The notes beneath the pieces are model-generated. The model was not told the origin of the DNA. It searched no databases and saw only the letters and a program-made list of their open reading frames with translations. Below, piece after piece: positions 26,444 through 33,364 of a DNA stretch of 64,000 nt; within the stretch, counting starts at the first letter, position 1, and each line of letters starts with the position of its first letter. The translations under genes were made by a program, and so were the position numbers. Source of the DNA: VBWE01 sp943372645 (lineage in GTDB: Bacteria; Bacteroidota; Bacteroidia; Palsa-965); contig CALRZN010000011.1 in NCBI GenBank assembly GCA_943372645.1, positions 62,001-126,000 of the forward strand, given 5' to 3'.

Positions 26444-27504
26444 ACGGATCTATAAAACGCTTCGCGCATTTCGGCCAGCATGGTTTCTGCTACCTGCACA
26501 TCCGGTGCTTCGGGCAGTGTACACGTTTTGTAAGCTGCTTCTATTTCAAGCAATTTATCATCAGCGCGTTTTAACAAATCATCGTATTCAAACTCCCCGC
26601 GGCGTATGCTGAGCAGGAATTCGCGGTCGGTGCGGCGCACATTCACCACACCTTCGGTTGCTATTTCCAGCGCCATGTGCAGCAGGCGGAACGTGTGCAT
26701 CATGTTTTTGGCATCGTAGTTTTTGCCGTGGCTCAACGTGTTTTCGTAACGCTCTTCGTTGCGCTTGCCCACCCAATCCCAGTATTCCTTGTACTCGCGG
26801 CAATACACGGAATAACCGTCTTTATTGAAGTGCATGATAGCAGCGGGCTGCAGTCCTTTCGGGATGGAAGACAAACTCACATCCTGCGCCGTATGCCCGG
26901 AAGCGATGCCGCGCATGTCCGGTTCGTTTACATCATAAAACAACGCATAGCCATCACGGAAATGCGGCAGCGCGGTGAGTCCGCAATGTTCCTGCTGCCA
27001 GTGGCGCGCATACAGCCATTCCTGCAGCGGCACCGTACCCTGCCCTTCGGCCACGTAACAGAAATCGAGAATGGATTTGCGCGCTTTTTCAAACGGCCGC
27101 AGTATTTTTTTGTTCAGCCCGCGCGCCTTGCGGATCTGTGTCTGCGCATATCCTGCAAAGGTCTGTTCACACAGTTTGCTGAGAAACAGTTCCGGCTTCA
27201 CGCGTTCCATCAGCGGGTGACGAAAACGCACACTGTCGGCCGGCGTGTTCAGCAGTTCGAGAATGTTCGGGTTGTTTTTCGAAAGCAGGTCTATGAAACG
27301 TTTCAGTTCATAATACACTTCGTCGTTCGTTGCGTTGCTTACCTGTTCGGTGTATTCCAGGCCGTAAAACTCGCGCTGCGGCAACACAAACACGCCTTTC
27401 AGATCGGTATCAGAAGTGGGCAGACTGAGGCCATAGGCGTGGCTTCCGCTCACACATTCGAGCAGTAAAACCAAACGATTTTCCTGGAGTTCCTTAAACG
27501 TCAT
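26440..27504 (-). CDS. RlaP-type nucleotidyltransferase (COG3541), longer paralogue
   Basis: A polymerase-beta fold nucleotidyltransferase of the RlaP (RNA-ligase-associated) family, 354 residues. The catalytic GS motif with the two metal-binding Asp is near the N-terminus: SGSHAYGL at 19-26 and SDTDLKG at 31-37 (Asp 32 and 34). The rest is helical with conserved ELLNTPADSVRF and AYKTCTLPEAPD segments and no signal peptide. Such proteins occur beside Pnkp/Hen1 and other RNA-ligase genes and are thought to modify or add nucleotides at damaged RNA ends; that activity is inferred, not seen. It is cotranscribed with the paralogue 19 bp upstream. Its stop overlaps the radical SAM stop by 4 bp, convergent. 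Confidence 0.85.
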   Translation of the reverse strand: MTFKELQENRLVLLLECVSGSHAYGLSLPTSDTDLKGVFVLPQREFYGLEYTEQVSNATNDEVYYELKRFIDLLSKNNPNILELLNTPADSVRFRHPLMERVKPELFLSKLCEQTFAGYAQTQIRKARGLNKKILRPFEKARKSILDFCYVAEGQGTVPLQEWLYARHWQQEHCGLTALPHFRDGYALFYDVNEPDMRGIASGHTAQDVSLSSIPKGLQPAAIMHFNKDGYSVYCREYKEYWDWVGKRNEERYENTLSHGKNYDAKNMMHTFRLLHMALEIATEGVVNVRRTDREFLLSIRRGEFEYDDLLKRADDKLLEIEAAYKTCTLPEAPDVQVAETMLAEMREAFYRSV

Positions 27505-27522
27505 CGTACAAATTAACGGATT

Positions 27523-28278
27523 TTATGCGCTGATCCACGAACGGAAAAACTCATCCAGCTTTTCCGTATCGCCGTTATGTGCGGCAAGGGTTTCACCCGC
27601 TGTTTTGCAGTGCAGCAGGCCGTCAGCAATAAACTGCTGCAAAACCGTAACCGGGGTTATGGTTGTTTTTTCGTTACTGTCTTTTTTGCGTTCCAGCAGT
27701 TCATCAATGCCCTGCTGCACGGCGGTATCGGTAATAATGGTACGCAGCGGCGCAAATTCCATGGGCGGTACGTTTTGTTTTTCGATGATCCATTGCGCAG
27801 CCAGCAACGGACGCAGCGCATAAAAGTATTTTTTGATGCGCACCTGTTCGCCCTGCAGGTCGTTTTCGAAGGCATTGCGCGCCATGGAAAAATAGTGGTG
27901 AAAACCGGCGCGCAGCGAAAAATAGTCGGACATCATGCCACGCATGGAAGCGGCAAACTGTTCGTCGGCCTGGTAAATCACCGGCGACTGCAGCCATTCA
28001 TAAAGCGGCGCATTGCTTTTGCGGAACAGGCCGAGTGCTTTGCGCAAATCCCAGCCGTTGATGTCGAGTACTTCGTTAACGGGTACTTCAATCACATCGC
28101 GGATTTCCGAAATGCCGAGGTATTTGTTTTGCGGATGCGCATAAATAAAACGCACATCGTAATCACTGTCAGGAGAAGCAAAACCCCAGGCACGGCTGCC
28201 CGATTCGCAGGCGTAAAGGATTTTCACCTTGTGCTGTTGTTCCAGTTCCCGGAGTTTGTGGGTTATTTCATTATTCAT
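27523..28278 (-). CDS. RlaP-type nucleotidyltransferase (COG3541), shorter paralogue
   Basis: The second nucleotidyltransferase of the same family, 251 residues. The core motif ESGSRAWGFASPDSDYDVRF lies at about 25-44, with GSR at 27-29 and the catalytic Asp residues at 39 and 41. It differs from the downstream paralogue in length and in the surrounding sequence (LDINGWDLRKALGLF, YFYALRPLLAAQWI), so the two are diverged members and not a recent duplication. It precedes the other by 19 bp. Upstream is a 63-base inverted repeat, then the DUF1501 gene. It is probably a cytoplasmic RNA-end modifying enzyme working with Pnkp and Hen1; this is inference from family and position. Confidence 0.85.
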   Translation of the reverse strand: MNNEITHKLRELEQQHKVKILYACESGSRAWGFASPDSDYDVRFIYAHPQNKYLGISEIRDVIEVPVNEVLDINGWDLRKALGLFRKSNAPLYEWLQSPVIYQADEQFAASMRGMMSDYFSLRAGFHHYFSMARNAFENDLQGEQVRIKKYFYALRPLLAAQWIIEKQNVPPMEFAPLRTIITDTAVQQGIDELLERKKDSNEKTTITPVTVLQQFIADGLLHCKTAGETLAAHNGDTEKLDEFFRSWISA

Positions 28279-28283
28279 CCAAC

Positions 28284-28346
28284 AAAGATAAAAATGTAGT
28301 AGTCATCCTGAGCGGAGTCGAAGTAGGCTGCTACATTTTTATCTTT
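28284..28346. repeat. Long inverted repeat carrying a dispersed TCCTGAGCGGAGTCGAAG-type core
   Basis: Arms of 16 bases, AAAGATAAAAATGTAG and CTACATTTTTATCTTT, are perfectly complementary around a 31-base loop containing TCCTGAGCGGAGTCGAAG. From memory, cores like this are dispersed through many Bacteroidota genomes. It lies between the DUF1501 stop and the RlaP start and could act as a terminator or an mRNA stabiliser. Confidence 0.7.
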
Positions 28347-29549
28347 TTAGACAAACGTCAGCTTCTCAAACGCGTGCCCGAGAATTTTATCCGCATCGGC
28401 ATCAAGCCAGTTGCTGAGTACCGTTGCGTAAATGCGGCGGAAATCGAGTTGGTGGATGAGGTCGCCGTCGTCGAGGTTTTTCAGATCGGGCGGGCCGTTG
28501 AGTACACCTTTCTGTTTCAGCCCGCCGCCCGCCAGCCACAGCACATTTGCTGTACCGTGGTCGGTGCCGTCGCCGGCGTTTTCTTTCACCCGGCGTCCGA
28601 ATTCGCTGAAGGTCATCACCAGCGTATCGTTCCAGCGTCCCGCCGCTTTCAGGTCATTATACAGTGCTTTCAGCGCTTCGTTATAAACTCCGAAGAGGCG
28701 GTTCTGCTGCCCGCGCTGGCCCACGTGCGTATCGAAACCAGGAAACGACACATAATAAATCTGCGTTTCGGAACCGGAACAGATGAGTTCACTCACCACT
28801 TTCATGTGTTTGCCGAACGCGTGCTGCGGATACACCTGCGTGGTTTTGTAAATTTTCGATTGCTGGTAAATGTATGCCGCACTCTGCGACGCTTCACTCA
28901 GTGTTTTGCGCAGGTATTCCACATTGTGGTGATCGTCATCATGCGGCGTGTAGTTGGTTGCAATGTCGGCCACCAGCGGGTTGAGTGCGGTGATGCGGAA
29001 GGTCTTCGGATCGCGGCAGGCAATGCCGTTTATAGTTTCGCCTTTGAGCGCGAGACTCAGCGTGTCGTCAATTTCGATGGCGCTGTGCGGTTTGCAGTTG
29101 CCGCCGCAGTTCGCATCAAGATAACGCCCGATCCAGCCGTTCTGCCAGAACTCGTTTGCATTACTCGCGCTGTGCCAGATATCGAGCGAACGGAAGTGCG
29201 AACGGTCGGGATTGGGATAACCCACGCTGTTGTAAACCGCCAGGCTGCCGTCGTGAAACAGGTCCGACAAGGTTTTCAGCTGTGCATGAAATGCAAAGTG
29301 ATCCGTCACTTTCAAAAGCTCTTCGCCTTTCAGTCCGAGTTTCGAACGGTTGCTGTAATAGGCGTCATCGCCAAACGGAACAAATGTATTCAGCCCGTCG
29401 TTGCCGCCCGAAAGCTGGATGACCACGAGCACGCGGCCCTTGCTGTTGCCTGCTTTCAGCGGGTTGGCGAGTGCTTTCAGAAACTCCGGGATGAGTAAGG
29501 TACCGGCCGAAGCGAGCACCGATTGCTGCAGGAATTTTCTACGTTTCAT
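28347..29549 (-). CDS. DUF1501 exported protein
   Basis: A 400-residue member of the DUF1501 family, usually encoded next to DUF1800. The N-terminus KRRKFLQQSVLASAGTLLIP has the twin-arginine signal layout (RRKFLQ then a hydrophobic stretch), so it is probably exported folded. Alkaline-phosphatase-like fold motifs are visible: VVIQLSGGNDGLNTFVPF near residue 42, and the late FSEFGRRVKENAGDGTDHGT. The molecular function is unknown; similarity to sulfatases and phosphatases suggests metal-dependent hydrolase chemistry. It is cotranscribed with DUF1800 (6 bp apart). The pair lies inside the RNA-repair neighbourhood without an obvious link to it. Confidence 0.9.
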   Translation of the reverse strand: MKRRKFLQQSVLASAGTLLIPEFLKALANPLKAGNSKGRVLVVIQLSGGNDGLNTFVPFGDDAYYSNRSKLGLKGEELLKVTDHFAFHAQLKTLSDLFHDGSLAVYNSVGYPNPDRSHFRSLDIWHSASNANEFWQNGWIGRYLDANCGGNCKPHSAIEIDDTLSLALKGETINGIACRDPKTFRITALNPLVADIATNYTPHDDDHHNVEYLRKTLSEASQSAAYIYQQSKIYKTTQVYPQHAFGKHMKVVSELICSGSETQIYYVSFPGFDTHVGQRGQQNRLFGVYNEALKALYNDLKAAGRWNDTLVMTFSEFGRRVKENAGDGTDHGTANVLWLAGGGLKQKGVLNGPPDLKNLDDGDLIHQLDFRRIYATVLSNWLDADADKILGHAFEKLTFV

Positions 29550-29555
29550 AACGGA

Positions 29556-30938
29556 TCAGATGAGTTGAAATTCAGGTGTGGACATCAATGCAACTGCTGT
29601 ACTTACAATGCGTTTGTCGCGCGAGGTGCGGTCAATCTGCGAACGCAGCACGCCTTTGTCAATACGATCGTCGGGCGCCTGGATGAGCGCGGCCCGCAGT
29701 TCCTCCTCGATCTCATCGTCGGGAATGCCTTTCAGCTGGTCGATGAGGCGGGCCCAGTCTACTTTCATTTTTACTTTTTTCGCTTCCGCTTTGCCTTCTT
29801 CTTCAAACTGCGGTTTGGCGCGCAGATCGAGGCCGGTACCGTCGAGCATCACTTTGGGAATTGACAGGCGGATGAGCAGCGATGAAGAATCAATCCAGTT
29901 ACGCCCGCCCTTCCAGCCGGCCACGTTGGGCGGAAACAGTAGCACCTGGCCGAGTACTTTCTGCGCTTCAATCTGCGCTTTCTGTTCGGTAAAGTACATG
30001 CTGTTGAGGCGACGGAAACGTACCAGCAGATCAACCGGCGAAGCGATTTTGCAGCCGATAAACCGTTCTTCATAAAACCAGGAAGAGGAAAACACAAATC
30101 GCATCAGTTTTCCGATGTCGTAATCCGATTCGTAAAACACCTTGGTCATCTGGTCAATAATTTCCTTGTCGGGAAATTCGCTCACAAATTCGCGGAACAG
30201 TTTGCCGCAGATATAACGTGCAGTCTGGCGTTTTTCAAGCAGCATATCAATGATGTCGCCGCCATCAAAATTCCCGGTTTTTCCGAACACGGTTTTGCTG
30301 TCGAAATCGTGTTGTTTCTCATTGAATTTATAGAAACCGGTCATGTCCACCTGCCACCCGGTAAAGGCGCGGGCGGCTTCCTTGATGTCGTTTTCGGTAT
30401 AGTTGCCGCGGCCGAGCGTGAAGAGTTCCATCACTTCACGGGCAAAATTTTCGTTGGGCTGTTTCTTTTTGTTCTGCTGATTATTCAGGTAAATAATCAT
30501 GGCCGGATCTTTGGCAATGGCATGCAGCATTTTCCGGAAACTGCCCAGTGCATAATACCGCAGCGTGTTGTTCTGCACCTGCATGAGGTACGCAAACGTA
30601 GTGGATGTTGCAAAATGGTTGTGCCAGAAAAACGTCATGCGTTCGCGCAGCTGTCCTTCTTTTTCGGCCATGCGGTCCATCCAGGCCACGTTATATCGTT
30701 CCATCTCGGCCCGCGATTTCAGGATGATGGAAGGCAGCTGCAGCGGACTCACCTTGCCTTTGCTGTCGGTGTGCGGTGCATCAATAATATCAAGTTCGCG
30801 GTACTTTTCAGCGTCGAGGAACAGTCCGTCAACCAACGACTGCAGGCTGTTATTCGCCTTTTTTCGTCCACCGGAAATGGTTTCACCGAATCCCGCCCGG
30901 AGAAACAGGTGCTGTACTTTCTTTCGGTTATCGCTCAT
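29556..30938 (-). CDS. DUF1800 protein
   Basis: A 460-residue member of DUF1800, the normal companion of DUF1501. Conserved segments visible are VQHLFLRAGFG at the N-terminus, MTFFWHNHFATS near residue 110, NENFAREVMELFTLGRGNYTENDIKEAARAFTGWQ near 165-200, and PPNVAGWKGGRNWIDS near 360. These match the family, whose function is unknown. The ATG at 30938 is preferred to a TTG 12 codons upstream because the family domain starts directly there. No clear signal peptide. It is the first gene of this two-gene unit, with about 140 bp between it and hen1. Confidence 0.9.
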   Translation of the reverse strand: MSDNRKKVQHLFLRAGFGETISGGRKKANNSLQSLVDGLFLDAEKYRELDIIDAPHTDSKGKVSPLQLPSIILKSRAEMERYNVAWMDRMAEKEGQLRERMTFFWHNHFATSTTFAYLMQVQNNTLRYYALGSFRKMLHAIAKDPAMIIYLNNQQNKKKQPNENFAREVMELFTLGRGNYTENDIKEAARAFTGWQVDMTGFYKFNEKQHDFDSKTVFGKTGNFDGGDIIDMLLEKRQTARYICGKLFREFVSEFPDKEIIDQMTKVFYESDYDIGKLMRFVFSSSWFYEERFIGCKIASPVDLLVRFRRLNSMYFTEQKAQIEAQKVLGQVLLFPPNVAGWKGGRNWIDSSSLLIRLSIPKVMLDGTGLDLRAKPQFEEEGKAEAKKVKMKVDWARLIDQLKGIPDDEIEEELRAALIQAPDDRIDKGVLRSQIDRTSRDKRIVSTAVALMSTPEFQLI

Positions 30939-31078
30939 GCCCGGCAAGAAACAGATTTCATGCCAGAGGAACAAAATTCGGGGTTACGAATTATGAACCA
31001 AATTATTGTGCGTATGTTTCCTGCAAACGGGTTAAACCATTTGCATGACCACTTGTCATACGGAGTCCGTTAATTGAT

Positions 31079-32470
31079 TCAACGTTCAAAAACAGCCATC
31101 TGTGAAATGGCTCCCAGTTGTTCGTGTTCCTCACCGAGCGGCCGGAATATGACTTTGTATCCAAACTCCTGCGCCACTTTGTATCCCCAGGTTTCAAACT
31201 GGTTGCGGGTCCATTCAAAGCGGTGGTCGGTGTGTCGGAACTCGCCGGCCGGAAGGCTTTCAAACAGCACATTGTATTCACTGTTCGGGGTGGTGATGAT
31301 TACTTTGCGCGGGCGGGCGAAACGGAACACCACTTTTTCCAGCGCGCGCAGGCGGGGCTCGTCGAGGTGCTCAATCACTTCCACAAGTGCGGCTGCGTCG
31401 TAGCCTTCGAGGCGTTTGTCGCGGTACGTGAGCGAACCGAGAATGAGTTCGATGCGTTCGCGCTGGCGGGGGGCCATGCGGTCGAGTTTGAGGCGGTACG
31501 ATGCGTTGCGGAGGCTCTGCATGCTGATGTCCATACCAAGAATTTTCTCAAACTGTTTTTCGGGCAGCAGCAGGCGCAGCAGTTTGCCTTCACCGCAGCC
31601 AAGGTCAATTACTTTTTTGATGTCGTCTTTCAGCAGTTCATCGCGCACGGTTTCGAGGCGCACATCGTGGATGCGTTTTTTGGCTTCCTGTTCTTCTGCT
31701 GTTTCCTGTGGCACTTCCGATTCTGTTTCGGGCAGTTCCTCTTTCAGCAGCACTTCCAGGGCTTCGTTCATCAGCACGCGCTGGTTGCGAAGGTAGCGGC
31801 GGGTAATCAGTTCTTTTTCCGGGTGGTGTTGCAGCCACTCCCCGCCTTTTTCGAGCAGTTTGTCCACTTCTTCGCGGCTAACCCAGTAGTGTTTGTTGTT
31901 ATCAAGCACCGGTATGAGTACATAAAAATGGCGGAGCGCGTCCTGTATGGTTAATGTATGACTAAACGTAGCTGAAAAGTAACGGCTTTGTCCCCAGGCC
32001 GGGAATTGCATATCCAGTTCGTGCTGCGTTGTTTCAATGGTATAACCGAGCGGTTCAAACAGGCGGCGCAGCAGGGGTTCACCGCCGCGCACCGAAAGCA
32101 CGTCAATCTTCACTTCCAGCGGAAAAGGGGTTTCCACCAGTTCCGGTTTGTCTTTGCATTTGCCGTTCATGGCCGAGCCGAAGGCTTTTACGAGTGCCGC
32201 GCTCAGCAGCGAGGAGGCCGCATACGGACGGTCGTTTACATACTGGCCGAGCGAAAAGGCCTGGCTGTCGGTACTTTTTGAACGGGTCATGCCTACCGGA
32301 TCAATATCCAGGAGCAGCGCAATGGTGCATCGTTCGTCCGATACTTCGGGATAAAAAACGTGGGCAATGCCCTGCGGGATTTCAAACTCCTGCAGTTTTG
32401 CGGGATGTTTGTGCAGCAGGAAACCGAGGTCGGTAGCGGGTTTGCGGGTTGTGGTGATGGTGAGTAGCAT
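31079..32470 (-). CDS. hen1: 3'-terminal RNA ribose 2'-O-methyltransferase Hen1, ligase-partner form
   Basis: Methylates the 2'-OH of the 3' end of a broken RNA so that repair seals it in a cleavage-resistant form; its N-terminal half also activates the ligase of Pnkp. The 463-residue protein starts at the ATG at 32470 (MLLTITTTRKPATDLGFLL), which is the usual family N-terminus; a GTG 15 bases upstream is less likely. The methyltransferase part shows the SAM-binding motif DLGCGEGKLL (about 294), the manganese-binding EVIEHLDE (about 366) and a His in HTDHRFEW (about 413). The Hen1-specific N-terminal domain (residues 1-240) is present. Pnkp is encoded 6.3 kb downstream on the same strand, unlike the usual adjacent Hen1-Pnkp pair. 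Confidence 0.95.
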   Translation of the reverse strand: MLLTITTTRKPATDLGFLLHKHPAKLQEFEIPQGIAHVFYPEVSDERCTIALLLDIDPVGMTRSKSTDSQAFSLGQYVNDRPYAASSLLSAALVKAFGSAMNGKCKDKPELVETPFPLEVKIDVLSVRGGEPLLRRLFEPLGYTIETTQHELDMQFPAWGQSRYFSATFSHTLTIQDALRHFYVLIPVLDNNKHYWVSREEVDKLLEKGGEWLQHHPEKELITRRYLRNQRVLMNEALEVLLKEELPETESEVPQETAEEQEAKKRIHDVRLETVRDELLKDDIKKVIDLGCGEGKLLRLLLPEKQFEKILGMDISMQSLRNASYRLKLDRMAPRQRERIELILGSLTYRDKRLEGYDAAALVEVIEHLDEPRLRALEKVVFRFARPRKVIITTPNSEYNVLFESLPAGEFRHTDHRFEWTRNQFETWGYKVAQEFGYKVIFRPLGEEHEQLGAISQMAVFER

Positions 32471-32550
32471 GGGGTGCTTTTTCACTTCGGGTTACAAATC
32501 GTTCCTGGTAAATTAATAAGCCGATCCAGATATTGAGGGAGCGGCTTTGA

Positions 32551-32610
32551 TTTTCGTAGCGAGGGGGGAGTTGCCCCCCCGTCCGCCTTAGGCGGATATG
32601 AATCCGACGT
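32551..32610 (-). pseudogene. Remnant of the 3' half of tRNA-Met(CAT)
   Basis: Read on the minus strand it matches the intact tRNA at 32896-32969: CGTCGGATTCATA of the anticodon arm is kept, then GGGGGGGCAACTCCCCCCTCGCTACGAA corresponds to the T-arm and acceptor end with small changes. The variable loop is replaced by a perfect palindrome TCCGCCTTAGGCGGA. It is a direct repeat of the true tRNA 3' half about 340 bp away, with a nuclease gene between. It cannot fold as a tRNA. Confidence 0.75.
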
Positions 32611-32658
32611 GGTTCAATTGTTTTTTACATGCAGATTTAGCCATTCTCTCCCCTGTCC

Positions 32659-32862
32659 CTACTTCAGGAACTTTTCGCGTTTTATAGCTTCTGTTTTATT
32701 TTCGAATCGTTCCTGATAAACTAGTTTCCACGGTCTGCATGAAATCGTAAAACCTTTCGTCGCTAAATCGTTATGTGATTTCAACCGATCCATAAGATTG
32801 CTTGTAAATCCAATATAACGCTTTTGACAGACTTCCGAATAAAGAACGTAAACTGTGAACAT
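32659..32862 (-). CDS. Small GIY-YIG nuclease, ended early by a TAG
   Basis: A 67-residue UvrC-like GIY-YIG protein. The family core is seen as TVYVLYS, RYIGFTSNLMDRLKSHN (with the catalytic Arg) and KTEAIKREKFLK (with the metal-binding Glu). The normal C-terminus KSGQGREWL is interrupted: after FLK comes TAG, and the same frame continues GQGREWLNLHVKNN to a stop at 32614. So the protein lacks about 15 residues; a TCG-to-TAG change (Ser to stop) is the simplest reading. The ATG at 32862 is preferred to one at 32880 that lies in the tRNA terminator hairpin. It lies between intact tRNA-Met and its 3' remnant, a mobile-looking layout. Confidence 0.7.
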   Translation of the reverse strand: MFTVYVLYSEVCQKRYIGFTSNLMDRLKSHNDLATKGFTISCRPWKLVYQERFENKTEAIKREKFLK

Positions 32863-32871
32863 AAGAAAAAA

Positions 32872-32893
32872 AAGACCCATCTTAATGGGTCTT
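32872..32893 (-). terminator. Intrinsic terminator of tRNA-Met
   Basis: On the minus strand AAGACCCAT, loop TAAG, ATGGGTCTT, then a T-run. It lies 3 bases after the tRNA 3' end, and the GIY-YIG gene begins just after it. The loop and T-run are standard. Confidence 0.8.
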
Positions 32894-32895
32894 CG

Positions 32896-32969
32896 TAGCG
32901 AGGGGGGGAGTTGAACCCCCGACCTTCGGGTTATGAATCCGACGCTCTAACCGCCTGAGCTACCTCGCC
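32896..32969 (-). tRNA. tRNA-Met (anticodon CAT)
   Basis: Reading the minus strand: acceptor GGCGAGG with CCTCGCT, D-stem GCTC/GAGC, anticodon loop TTCATAA with CAT at its centre, T-arm GGGGG TTCAACT CCCCC and discriminator A, 74 bases. CCA is not encoded. The anticodon stem has one A-C mismatch next to the loop, and the first acceptor pair is G-T. The elongator type is more likely than the initiator, which would lack a paired first base but has three G-C pairs in the anticodon stem; tRNA-Ile(CAT) cannot be excluded. A -7 box TATATTTG lies at 33008-33015. Confidence 0.93.
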
Positions 32970-33364
32970 AATTGCATCGGGTGATGCCTCTTTTTTTAAA
33001 ACGAGCGCAAATATACACGATTTTTATACACATGGTATTTTCTTTTCAGCTTCCCCGGTTTTTCTTTGCAACTCGCTGTGTTTTTGAAGATTTCATTTTT
33101 TAACGGTTGGAGTTTCATTCCCGGCGATACCCCCGGAAAACCGCACCCGGTGCACTGCCTAAAAAGTAATCAACAAAGCCTAAACCGATTTCCCCGGAAC
33201 AGCCAATACCCTAATTATCAAAATATTAAGCCTGTGTTTTACAGGAAAACCACGAGTACCGGACAGGATAATTTGTTTAAATGTTTCATCTTGGCATATT
33301 AATATTTTTTTATACTTTGTCCCCGATTTAAGGGGAAACTTGGCATTTCAGTACCTGATAAAGT
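32970..33364. other. Intergenic stretch without a gene
   Basis: 395 bases between tRNA-Met and the next + gene. It holds the tRNA promoter box TATATTTG (minus strand, 33008-33015) and possibly the promoter of the START-like gene (33311-33319, TATACTTTG with TTGGCA about 23 bp upstream, not a perfect match). The only open frame, 78 codons at 33066-33302, has no domain character and I do not call it. Confidence 0.5.

Noticed and set aside
28374..29498. A 374-codon + strand open frame opposite DUF1501
   Set aside because: Antisense shadow without domain character; DUF1501 is well supported.
32862..32880. Longer GIY-YIG start at 32880
   Set aside because: That ATG is in the tRNA terminator hairpin; the ATG at 32862 matches the family start.
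33066..33302. A 78-codon + open frame in the intergenic stretch before the START-like gene
   Set aside because: Low coding character, no domain, no promoter.
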